Source: Cyprinodon diabolis
Lineage: Eukaryota; Chordata; Actinopteri; Cyprinodontiformes; Cyprinodontidae
Direction: 5' to 3'
Length of the DNA stretch: 64,000 bases
Assembly (NCBI GenBank): GCA_030533445.1
Contig: CM060075.1
Span: forward strand, 34,363,196-34,427,195
Within the stretch, counting starts at the first letter, position 1; every line of letters begins with the position of its first letter. A program made the position numbers and the translations under genes. Positions 25,941-36,800 of this stretch are shown one piece after another. Under the pieces are notes generated by a model. That model saw only the letters and a program-made list of their open reading frames with translations, was not told the DNA's origin and made no database searches.

Positions 25941-26400
25941 GAATAGAGTAGAAAATCCCTTTATTGTCCCACAATGGGGAAATTGTGGCATTAGAGCAGC
26001 AAAAGGTTACAGCAGAAGTGGTCATACAATGAGGACCTTAGAGTAATAAACAAATAAGTATTGTACTGTACTATACAGTGTTTCTGCAATAGATAAATGA
26101 TCTGTATCTGGGGAGTAAATAATCAATAACAGCTTTGGATTTTTATAGTAATGGATATGTGAAAAATAACAGCAAAACCAGAGATGTGCAAAATAAAATA
26201 AAATAAAATAAGCCTGACTGTAACAACTTATTGAGGTTGTTGGGAACAGTAGTGGTTATAAAATCTTACAGCTGCTGAGAGGAAGGATCTGTGATAACGC
26301 TTCCTGGTGCATTTAGGGTGCAGCAGTCTGTCACTGAAGGAGCTTTCCAGTTCTGCGTCAGCTTCATGCCGGGGTGGGAAACATTATCCAACAGAGATAT
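25941..26400. repeat. LINE-like 3' fragment
   Basis: It begins with the GAATAG(AGT)AGAAAATCCCTTT...CCCACAATGGGGAAATT motif shared with 6564 and 8896. It continues through GAGAGGAAGGATCTGTGATAA and GCAGCAGTCTGTCACTGAAG, wording typical of a widespread fish retroelement tail. It contains an (AAAAT)n tract at 26190-26211. No coding domain is left. It separates copy C from ufsp1. Confidence 0.6.
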
Positions 26401-26559
26401 TATTTTAGTTAGGGTCATTTTGTTTCCCTGACCTTTTTGGATTCAAATCCTAGTATTTCCTCAAATCAAAATGCAATTTCAAGAAACTTGAAGAAGAAAA
26501 TGAATCCTCTTTTCCTACAATAAATAAACAGGAATCTGAAGTGAATGTTTTGACAGCAA

Positions 26560-26565
26560 TTTATT
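26560..26565 (-). terminator. Polyadenylation signal of ufsp1
   Basis: AATAAA on the minus strand, about 100 bp past the ufsp1 stop codon. Confidence 0.6.
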
Positions 26566-26662
26566 GGAACCATGGACAAAAATTACACCAGAAGAATTCA
26601 CACTTCAACCACTAGATGGCATTAGAGCTAACGTTAACATATTCCGTCAGTTCATTTCTCTC

Positions 26663-27385
26663 TCATTTCCTCTCTGTAGCTGTCTGAGGCAGACAGAGGT
26701 TATAAAAAGAGGACTGGTCCAGTGATGAGACCCGTTTCCATGACACCCAGCCCCTCCTCTGCAGCTCTGTCTCCTCCAGCTGTCTCCCATAGTAATGAGG
26801 ATCCACAACTAGTAGGTAGCTCCCCCTGTCCCCGGTACAAACCCCTAATATACCCTTAGAGGAATTGTCCCTGTCTCCTCCCATCATGACTGGAGAACAG
26901 TGCTTCTCAAAATGCTGATGGAGCTCCTCCACTGCAACCTGCTCCAGCTCTGCTCCTCCACCTCTGACATGCACCAACTTACAGGGGACATCATAGAAGA
27001 AGTCCAGCACCAAGGAGGCTTCAAACGTCCCTATCCACTCCTTGGAGCCTAAGAAAGAGCCTGGTTTGTCTCCCATGGTCACCAAGGCTTTCTGGATCTG
27101 AGGGAGGCTTGGAGCGACTGTCTCCTGCTTTTTAACCAGGGAGCTATTAAAGTAGATCCATGAAGCCATGGTCTGGATGGTTCGGTATCCACAGCCCCAT
27201 CCTCTGTCATCTTTTCCATCACAGCCGTAATGAAAGTACAGGTAGTCTCCTCTACGCAGGGAGCGTTTCACAGGATCTGTCAGTGGATCAGGGAGACCAG
27301 TGTGCACATTCTTTAATAAAGACTCTATTTTCTCATTCCTTTCATTTCCAGTGTCACCCCAGTCTATTTTCCCATCAGATGCCAT
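26663..27385 (-). CDS. ufsp1: UFM1-specific protease 1
   Basis: Cysteine protease (peptidase C78) that trims the UFM1 precursor and removes UFM1 from targets in the UFMylation pathway. It is a single-exon 240-aa frame, full length for the family. The papain-like catalytic set is intact. The nucleophile Cys65 is in DRGWGCGYRT, the Asp195/His197 pair is in VVDPHYYG, and the oxyanion-hole Tyr53 is in YFHYGC. These are uniformly shifted relative to the known mouse Cys53/Asp175/His177/Tyr41 set, allowing for a longer N terminus and one inner insertion. The ATG at 27385 has A at -3 and G at +4. It is divergent from pop7 with under 130 bp between the ATG and the probable pop7 first exon, so the two probably share a promoter. 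A minus-strand AATAAA follows about 100 bp after the stop. Confidence 0.96.
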   Translation of the reverse strand: MASDGKIDWGDTGNERNEKIESLLKNVHTGLPDPLTDPVKRSLRRGDYLYFHYGCDGKDDRGWGCGYRTIQTMASWIYFNSSLVKKQETVAPSLPQIQKALVTMGDKPGSFLGSKEWIGTFEASLVLDFFYDVPCKLVHVRGGGAELEQVAVEELHQHFEKHCSPVMMGGDRDNSSKGILGVCTGDRGSYLLVVDPHYYGRQLEETELQRRGWVSWKRVSSLDQSSFYNLCLPQTATERK

Positions 27386-27511
27386 ATTTTAACGTCTTTA
27401 AAGGAAAACGGCAGGATAAAAATCCACTTGAAGATCCGAAAAGTTCCAGCTGAATGTTTACTTCCGGGTTAGCAACATCACTTCCGGTTTTGTGCGGATA
27501 CGGGGAACGAA
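27386..27511. promoter_or_regulatory. Bidirectional ufsp1/pop7 promoter with paired ETS sites
   Basis: The short interval between divergent ufsp1 and pop7 has two ACTTCCGG motifs (27460-27467 and 27480-27487), perfect ETS/GABP-type sites 20 bp apart. An ATGATGGCGAC stretch at 27512, YY1-like, sits where pop7 transcription probably starts. No TATA box. This is the usual design of housekeeping bidirectional promoters; function is inferred. Confidence 0.7.
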
Positions 27512-28407
27512 ATGATGGCGACGACCTGAAGCAACGATTAAACTGTTTTCTGGAGGTAAATCCGCTCGTTATATCGATAGTTTATCAGCTTTATATTTTT
27601 ATCCAGCAATTAATTTCAGGGTAGATTTAATTATTTATGTCGGTCGTTTCTTTATCTTTTCTGTCATCGTGCTTATTTATTTCAGCTTGACGCTGTTTTA
27701 TGTCGTAGCAGAAATGTCGACTATAAATATTGATTATTATTAAATATGTAACGAAAATGATCAAACAGAGAAGCAAAATCGTTAGACGGTTTCTTTTAAA
27801 TCCACATTTTTCGATTTAGGATCCAGCAGGGTGTGTGCGCGCTCCATTTCAGAGCCGGGGCGTGCAGGCAGCGCAGCGGTTAGGCGGGGTTTAGCTTCTT
27901 GGATATTAACCTTTGTTTGATGATGGAAAAAATCCTCATCTGATCCAACAGCAGTGCTAATAAAGAGCCACTTTGTTTATGCTAGTCACATAAACGTAAC
28001 TGTATGTTCTGGAGACCAAGTTTTCTAATTTATGTTGAGCACAAGGTGGAGGGTTTGTTAGGCTTTCAGGTGTGACCTGGTGGATGTGATCCCCTTTCAT
28101 ATTTTCATCATGGAGTCTATATCTATTTGTCTTAATTCAATAAGTAAATGAAACAGGCAAATAACCACTGAATAATAGAATAATTAGTTATTCTTATAAA
28201 ATATGAAGGAGTAACATGATTTGAGGTGAACTTGAGGTGTTTTTATAGACTATTGTATGTTTCTGCTCAGTTCTTTCTCATGCTAATACTTTTTCTGTTT
28301 GACTTTCTTAAATGCTGAGGTTAATTATTATTTTTTACATTTATGTGCTCTGTTTTATCTTTTAAATAAGTATGCAAACAAGTCTATCCTTTCTTCATGT
28401 CAACTAG
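27512..28407 (+). other. pop7: pop7 5' UTR exon end and intron
   Basis: A probable noncoding first exon ends at 27555 with CTGGAG|GTAAAT. The intron runs 27556-28407 and ends in TTCTTCATGTCAACTAG, three bases before the pop7 ATG. A five-codon upstream frame (ATGATGGCGACGACCTGA) at 27512-27529 is present if transcription starts upstream of it. Confidence 0.6.
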
Positions 28408-28410
28408 AAA

Positions 28411-28866
28411 ATGACTGAACCACGCAACCCTGGGATGTCCGCCATCCCTCAGAATAACCCCACCCAGACTGAGACCAGCGCCCAGGCGGTGGAGATGGAT
28501 CCAGTGGAGTACACTCTGAGGAAGCGTCTCCCCCGGAAACTTCCAAAAAGGCGGAACGACGTCTACGTTAACATGAAAACCGATTTCCGGGCTCAGTTGG
28601 CGCGTTGTCAGAAGCTGCTGGAGGGTGGAGGTCACAGGGAGATATGCGTCCATGGGTTGGGTCTGGCTATCAACAGAGCGATTAACATTGCACTGCAGCT
28701 GCAGGCCAGTAGTCAGGGGGCTCTGCAGCTGGCTGCCAACACCTCCACAGTGGAGCTCATTGATGACCTGGAGCCTGAAGATCCTGACGAGGCAGGAGAG
28801 CCCATGACGCGTACGCGTAATAATTCAGCCATTCATATCAAAGTTTTCTACCCTGTTCCTCAGTGA
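28411..28866 (+). CDS. pop7: RNase P/MRP subunit p20 (Pop7/Rpp20)
   Basis: Rpp20, an Alba-fold protein that pairs with Rpp25 and binds the P3 stem of RNase P and RNase MRP RNAs. It acts in tRNA 5' maturation and rRNA processing in the nucleus and nucleolus. The 151-aa frame is contained in one coding exon, a length typical of vertebrates. The N terminus is low in complexity, followed by YTLRKRLPRKLPKRRNDVYV and the Alba core. That core includes CQKLLEGGGHREICVHGLGL, AINRAINIALQLQ and the acidic VELIDDLEPEDPDE. The end is SAIHIKVFYPVP. The ATG is the first in the exon after the acceptor at 28407. AATAAA at 29389 is a likely 3' end. Convergent with epo. Confidence 0.96.
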   Translation: MTEPRNPGMSAIPQNNPTQTETSAQAVEMDPVEYTLRKRLPRKLPKRRNDVYVNMKTDFRAQLARCQKLLEGGGHREICVHGLGLAINRAINIALQLQASSQGALQLAANTSTVELIDDLEPEDPDEAGEPMTRTRNNSAIHIKVFYPVPQ

Positions 28867-29388
28867 CCTGAAGATGTTATCTGTTGTATTTCTCATGAAA
28901 TTCCTTATTTTTAAAAATGTTATTTCTTTTTTTAAAGAAAAAAAGAACCAATGTTTTGTGTAACATTTTTATGTTGCGACTCATAAATGAGCAGAAAACC
29001 AAGAAGTGGTGTGTGTTTACAGGTGAATCCTCCCTAATGGACTTGTGAACATTATTTTCCATGTTTTTTCCTGCTCATCAGACATCTTAACCTGTGGATG
29101 TATTGTCCAGTAGTTTGCATGTCTTCAAAAAATAATTGTCTCAAAAAAATGGAATCTCCTGCATGTTATGAAAGTGTGTGCTATTACCGTAAATGTCCAG
29201 TAGATGTCAGTATTTAGCACCAGTGAGTAAATCTGCCTGGATATTTTTCAGCAGCTATTCTTTAATTATTGCAGTTGCATGTTTTCCCATTGTTTACATT
29301 ATTCAGCTAAGAGTGAGCAAGACTTGAACTGAGTTTATTTGTTGCCTTTACTCTTGATTGTTTTTGATGTTTGTTATAAAATTTCAGC

Positions 29389-29394
29389 AATAAA
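29389..29394 (+). terminator. Polyadenylation signal of pop7
   Basis: AATAAA about 520 bp downstream of the pop7 stop. Confidence 0.5.
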
Positions 29395-30606
29395 GACCAT
29401 GTATTTGGTTTTATAAAATATATGTGTGAGCCTTTCTTCAAGAATTACTGATAGGAAAAAAATGAAAGTTATGGCCCTACACAATCAACATTGACTGTGT
29501 GAGCTCTGTAAGGTGTTTTGGATACCAACAGCAGTGCTATAACTCACAGATAAATGAACAAGACTTCCTGTTGACGTTTTTTCCACCTACTTTATCCAAG
29601 AACAATATTTTGTATTTAAATAATGGATTTTTGCAGCGATGGGACAAAACAATACAAAAAACAGGAAAGAAAATAGACACACATCCTCAAAAACATCTTG
29701 CACTTGCACAGCGACATATAAAAATACAGGAAAATAAACAAGGAAGAATCCTTAATTATTGAGAAATGGCTGGGCATCCCTTTAAGAGAAAACCTAAAAT
29801 TCCCAGGGTTAGAAGATTGCATGTATGTTTAATGACGTAAAAATAGAATAAGGGGAGGGGGGAAAAAAACAAGTGTTAGCGTCAGGCTCTGGAAACATTT
29901 TTTTTGCAATTACAGCTCTACAGGATGTTAATTGTAAAACTTTCCAGGCAGTCTAGCTATCAGTGTTTGGAGTCAGGATGAGTGTTGGGGTTAGACAGAA
30001 TCTAAAACACAGATAACAGTTCCCATGCAGTGACCTCTGGCTCTCACACTACAACTATCAGCTTTGCGTGCCTCTGTTCTGTCTGTTAAGAGAAAACCAT
30101 GCAGTTTAACACAGACGTTCAGATACAGAGTTTAGAAAAAAGTCAGAGCAGCTTTATATTGCAAATATTTGCACATGTGCAAAATTTCCAGTGTACAAAA
30201 AAGGTAAGCATGACAACGCGGTAGTTTTAAATGGTAAGGACCTGTTACACAAAGACTGAAAAGCCTAAAAATAGAAAATCTGTATAAATAGTTCCTACAC
30301 AACAAAAAAAATTATCCAATATTTTACTGACCAATTCTAACAGACAATATCTCTGAGGCATAGTTAAATAAAAGTCAAAGGCATGTTGGTGAAGTCCCAG
30401 TTTTGCTTCTTTGTAACCTAGGAGTCTAATTTCCAGGTGCTATTAATAATTCCAGGGTGTTTGGTTCTGCTTTACCACTGTGACCAGACAGACACACTGA
30501 AAAGTTAAGTCTCGACTCACATGTTTACATCAACTCAAAAAGTGCAAGAGCGTGCCTGTAGAACAGCGATTGGAGCAGTGCTTTCCATCTGTATCTTTTT
30601 GGTAGG
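29395..30606. other. Convergent pop7-epo intergenic region
   Basis: No exon or defined repeat. Part of it is presumably the epo 3' UTR, but I could not place a confident epo polyadenylation signal. Confidence 0.5.
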
Positions 30607-30623
30607 TGTGTGCTACAACACGT
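30607..30623 (-). promoter_or_regulatory. Candidate epo 3' hypoxia-response element
   Basis: On the epo-coding strand the sequence reads ACGTG, six bases, then CACACA. ACGTG is at 30623-30619 and CACACA at 30612-30607. This is the same order and spacing as the HIF-binding and ancillary sites of the mammalian EPO 3' enhancer. It lies about 200 bp past the epo stop. I saw no matching downstream nuclear-receptor DR2 site. A second ACGTG (E-box CACGTG) is at 30772-30777. Function is inferred. Confidence 0.45.
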
Positions 30624-30825
30624 TCACGAGACACATTTACATTCCATGGCGCAGTCATCTCCTGTCCATCCAAAGCCTTGCAGGGACAATCCTTTCCCTC
30701 CACCCTCTTCATATCTGAGCGCCGGTCCTATACTGCATCCAGCTACCACTGTGCAGGTTATCAAGTTCCACCACGTGCCTTTGGAAACACAAAGTACTTT
30801 GGCTTGGAGTGAGCCAGTCTGCTGA

Positions 30826-33800
30826 TCAGCTGACATCTTGCTTGCATGGCTGTGCATCCTTAAGGAGAAGGTGTACTTTGCCTCGCAGGAAATTGTGGTG
30901 AACTTGAAGCAGTTCTGCTGCTGAGGACACCGTCCATGTTCCCTCCATTCCCACAGTACTGGCAGGTGGGGTATATTCCTGGAAATGAACACAAAAACAT
31001 GTGTTAACTGAAATACAGATTACTTTTTTCAGCCCAAGAGTCATTTTTAAAGCTTTATCGTTTCTATGGCCTCCAAGAGCAGTTTTGCAAAGTCTAATAA
31101 GTTCCAACAAAGGCTTACAGTTTAAAAATTTGTCTTATGATACCTTTCAAGTGATCCATTGCCTGAGTCTTGCTATTTGAAAAATGTAGTTTATTGCATC
31201 AATAGAAATTATACAACATGGTACTTGGAGTCTGCTTTCCATTTTCTATATAAATATATATATAATTTTTCCCTCCCAGTGTTTTATAGTCATTACACTG
31301 TCACAAGTACAGCGCAACAAAACTCACTCTCTGCAATTACCCCGTTGCCATTTGCAGCACCTTGGGAGCATTGTGGGGTTAAGGTTCTTTGCTAAGGGAC
31401 CCAGAGCGGCAGTCTTGGGGGTGGGTTTTAAACTTACAACCTCAGGATTCCAAGGCCTATGCCCTAAACATTAGGCCTGCACTCCCCACTCAGGAGTGTT
31501 TGAAAGTATTTAAACTGTAAATAAAACTCAACAGGTTTTACAGTCATGGGTTATTTACATAACAACGCTACCATTGCAAAGGAGTATAAAGATTTTTAGA
31601 TTTAAGCGGAAAATAGCGGGGATTTTCGCAGTATGATAGCTGATGCTGTTACCAATAAATCTGGAAAGTGATGGTACCATATTCCCAAAGCTTAAAATCT
31701 ATAATTCTACTGTAGGGAAAATAATTTGTAAAATTAAAATATGAAATCTTATAGCAAATTATACAAGAAGTGAACATTGCCCCAAAGTTAGTCAATTCAA
31801 GGCCTAATGAAACTAATAATTAAGAGAAGTCAATGCCTTAATGCAATCAGCTGGGTTTCCTTAGAAAATCTGTAAGCAATCTGTGTGTGTGATTGGATTG
31901 CTTTGGCTCAAGAATTCAAGAACTATATCTAAAGCCTGGAATACACTGTGACATTTTCAGTCATTGCTTGAAGGCCCAACTCAAATTTTGCAAATCAATT
32001 GTAGAGTTCAAAAGTTCACAGCTTTGATGAATGTCCTCACGCTTTATGATCCGATGCAATATGACTACTCACACTGTACATCCTAAAAGACAGGTTGAGG
32101 CGTTGATCAATCCCGATATGCAACGAAATAAATAGTGGTAGCAAGTGAACCAATTTTTAGGGGTTTTAAAATGTATAGACAAGTTTCACAACAGGAACTG
32201 CTAAGAACTTCTAGGAGCATCTTGCAGAGAGAGCTCGATGGTTCAACATAGAGTTGCAAGTCACAAGAGTCACATTGTGTCTACCTGCCCCCATGTAAAA
32301 CTCTAACAATACTGCCGCCATTTTCAGGCATGAGACAGAGTCTTAAGGCTGGTTTAAACTCAGAAACCAGGTCATCTGCATGTGAGTCACAGTTAAATCA
32401 GATATGCCCCCCGCCCCTTCAGCACACACTCTGGTGCACCTCTCAAAAAATTGTAGGTGTTCGCAGACAGTGCTGCAGACCGGAGGCCTGTGATTGGTCA
32501 ATCTACATCCGCTCTACACTATGCGTTTAAACTGTTTGGTACCTTACCGGCTTGTTTTGTTTGTATGACCGCCATTGTAGAAAACGACTCATGAAGATAG
32601 AAAACCTAGAAGAGCGAGGTGCGTGACATTGCTGGGACCCTTTTTTCACCTGTATCCCCGCTCCTTTTCGCCCTCATGTCCCTCTGTTGTCGCACAAACT
32701 TGCCCCCACTTCCTTACCTGCCTCGGCTGTATCTAGACCCACAGCTACCCTAGTCAGTGATTGTCCCTCCTGCGTTGTGGCGTGGATTAACATAGCCCAG
32801 ACCACGCTTCAATATCGGGCATAAATCAAAAATATCTGCGTCATACCTGCGACAAGCTCATTGCGACACATTGCTGCAGCCCTTTACCTGCAGCAGCAGG
32901 TTATTAGAGAATTAGGATTAACCCCATAAAACTTCTTGCAACCTACCTTAAAGGTAACCCATGCTCATCATTACCTTAATAAGCCTTGTTCACTGATGTC
33001 ATACAACAAAAGTGCATTTGTCTACACAGACGTGTGTAAACAAATCCGTACCGCCTAGTGCCGCTATCTCTGGCAGTCTATGGGCAGGAGGCAGAGTACA
33101 CCCTGGATAGGTCGCCAGTCTGTCGCAGGGGAGGAATTTTTCATTTTGATTTTAAAATCGCATTGGAGTGACGGGGTGGACCCTGTGGCAATAAGTCAGC
33201 AGCTGTATTGTTGAATGACGAGCGGGATCCAGCTGTACAGGTGCAGACAGTAATCTCCACCTCTCCATCCTCCTTAAACACCACCCCATTTTTATGCCAG
33301 GAATCATTCAAATCCTGGCTCTTTCAGTCGATTTTGTCCCTATGCAAGTATTAATAAGTATCAAAGATTTTCAGGTTGTTTTTAACTTGCCTATCTACAA
33401 CCAAGGACTTAATAAAGTACAAAAAAAGTACAAAACAAAATTGTGGTTGTAAAATTAGTCCATTTCATCTAACCCTCTTCCAGTTTGATGCCATAGCAGG
33501 GTGAGGTATTGACAAGGCAGCTTCTTAAAAAAAAAATAAACGAGAATGCACCCATTTTAGAGCCATCACTGTACAATGTAAATAAACCCTGATCCTATTT
33601 AACCAGAAATAAGTAGCAGAATTAGCTTGGTGGCAGAAATAAACTGGAAATGCCAATGAAACTTGTCGATAAACAGAGTCTTTGGGGTGATATTGAATGT
33701 TTTTTATTGTAGAAATGTTTATGTGAGATTATGTGTCACAATACTTTTCTACTAGTGACTTTTCTACTAGACTAGTGTATTCTTAAAGGTATAGGGGAGG

Positions 33801-36800
33801 ATTTCCGCTCATTTTTGAAAAGACTCACCCTCTCCACTTAAGAAAAAAACAATTCTCAAAACAAAACTCACCACCGGTAAGTGAAAATGGGGACGTACAC
33901 GTAGAACGGCTTTACATAAATGTATCACCAGAATGATCGAAAATTAGAAGGACCATTTATTTTGGTGATCCACCCGGAAATAGAACATCCTCCACAATAC
34001 CTTTAAGTGGTTGGAAGGTGTCTATACCAGTTGAAGGGGAGTGGTGGCCTAGTGGTTAGGGTATAGAGCCTGGAATCCTGAGGTTCTGAGTTCAAAATGC
34101 ACTCCCACAGCCTCTGGCTCTCTGAGCAAGACCCTTAACCCTCGATTGCTCCCAAGGTGCCCCATGATGGCAGCCCACTGCTCACCAAGGGGATTGGTTA
34201 AATGTAGAGGTAAATTTCTCCAATGTGAGATCGATAAAGTAAAAAAAAAAGAAGAAGAAGAATTTAGACATAGGATTAAATGTTAGGCTACATGCTGATT
34301 CAGGTTCAGATATAGTAGAACAGACTTTGTTAAGACAGAGCTTTGAAGCAAGAGGCTTGAACTGATAAAGCTCAGGCTCACTGGGTTCCACAAAGCCTGA
34401 CTTAACTTTGGTGATGAAGGGGTTGAAATCTCCTATACCGAAAAAGATCCTTATGCCTATCCATGGGATAATTACCAGTGTCCCTCTGCTGACTGTCCAT
34501 GCTTCAATAAGGCAAAGCTAGGCTAGGCTAGGCAAAGTTAGCTACCCATTTTGCATTTGTGTTCCCCACACTCATATTACGCTCACATCTAGACACGGTT
34601 GCTTGTGCACTTTAAAATCAGAAGCTTAATATGGAGCATAAAGGCATGGAAGCCTGTAATTACCTGACATACATTGCAACAAGCAACCCTGTTCTTTTCC
34701 TTTGCAATTCGCTAGTGTATAATGTCAGATGTAATAGAGAGACTGACATGGTTTTATTTCCTAAATTAAGTAAGTGAACATCATTGTTGTGCACCTGGAA
34801 TCTCCAGATAATTCAGAGACATTGAGAGTTGGGCTAATTTCACCATTTGTTCCAGGAACAGCTTGCAGACAAAGGTTTCCTTCAGCCACTACTTCACAAA
34901 GCTGAGCTTCTCATATTGGTTGACTCACATAAGACACTGGGTATTTAAAAACCCACACAGTCAGAAGTTAAACATGCTGAAGGACTTTGTGACACCCCAG
35001 GACCCATGTCCACCATAGACTTTACATGAAAACCAGACGGCCCTGATGCTATACTTTGTGATAGACCAGAACTTATCATAAGCCCTGCCCCTCAGCATCT
35101 CTTGGTACAGACTTTTCTAAAATTTGTCTCAAAGTGGGAGATATATTCAATGAGGGTGAGTTACACTTGAACTTCATGAAATGACAATGACAAAATGATG
35201 ATTCAAAATCACGAGAAGATTCTTATTAGCAAAATTTGTCATCTACAGTACTAAGAGAGCACATTATGTGTTGACAAAGAAACAGCTAAATGAACTGCTA
35301 GGCTTCTTGAGCAATATTCTTGGACAGGTGAAGCTACATCAAAGATCCTTGGTATACAATGTTTGATCAAACCTGACTAAAGCATATCAGCACAAACATC
35401 TCATACAAACTTAGGATGGTAATACTTAAGGCTTCCCTTTCAGGGATCTGGGCACCTAATAATAACAAATTCAACCCTGGATGTTCCTGTAATCCAAAGT
35501 ATTCTATAGTCAAATGAGAAGCCATATTTCTGAGAACTGGGATTTAACTCAAACGGAGTCATGTAAGCAATGGACCAATCTGCAGCCAAAGTAACACAGA
35601 AAAACATCCAATTATTGCAGCTTAATGTGCTTCTACATGCTACTGAATCATGAGGTGTCCATGTTTTTCTCATGATGTTGACAGAGTCAAAACATTGTCT
35701 GTGAAAAACTCCTTTTCACACCCCGATTAGGTTAAGACCTTCATGCTGATCAATGCTAAGAAACACTGGAACTGGCATATTTAGGTCCAAATAAGAAATT
35801 TGCCAATGGTTATCATTTAGTAACAGACTTTCACACTGTTGTACATTGTCTTTATTTAAAAAAATACACTAAGATAAAGATGTTTGTACATCATGCACCA
35901 CAAAAGGTATGGAAAAAAACAAACTCTGCCAGGTAATGAAACCAGGTAACACAGAGTGCAGCCTGCAGCCATTATGCTGACCATGAACTCCACTGTATCC
36001 TAAAGGGTTTTAGCAACAAATTTGTTGCCATTTGCCCGACATCCAAAGCTTGAACGAAAACTAGGTCACCAGGACAATGATCCCTTATATCGCAGAAAAG
36101 CTACAACAAAATGCCTGAAAAGGAAGAAAATAAAGGTTTCGTAATGGTCAAGTCCAAAATTTCAAATATACTGAAATACTTATCTGGCACATGTGCACTA
36201 CCAAATTTCAAATCTTTGCACATAACACTGTGCTAGAAGTTAGGCTTTTTTGCCAAGGGTGGTTATGAAAGCTAGTGAATCTTTGGCAGTTTTGTGTATT
36301 AAATACTAACAGGTTGGATCTGTTTGTACATTTTAAATGTGAATAAACCTTATTTTCCATAGATACATAATATATAAAACTAAATGGGTGTACTTTCATT
36401 TTGACCTAACCGTAAATATTTCAAGAGTGAATATTTTTGTAGACTCATTCTGTAAAGATGATGAAAATAATCATACCATAGAGACCTAAGTTCCAACCAT
36501 TATAGCGATTGGCTATATTGACATTTTTTTTTTTACTGAATGCACATGCAAATCAAAGGCAAACAGCTATGCATGTCCAGTTTTATCCCTAAGGGCAATT
36601 GAAAGAGGTCAAATGTCACCCAGAGAGAACCCACATATGATAAAGCAAAATGGACACAATAAAGGGCCCGGCCACGCAGGAGTACTGGCTTCCCCACCAT
36701 TGAAGATGGATTTGCAATATTTCAAAGTAAAAAAAATGGTTTTGCGGAATCTAAACATACATTCCACTCACATACTGACTCACTTGAAAGTTGAGGCTTC

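Noticed and set aside
27160..27453. Plus-strand frame over ufsp1
   Set aside because: Antisense shadow of ufsp1 and the shared promoter.
34036..34110. tRNA gene
   Set aside because: Has A- and B-box-like motifs but no cloverleaf and continues into SINE body; same for 15711, 43595 and 49505.
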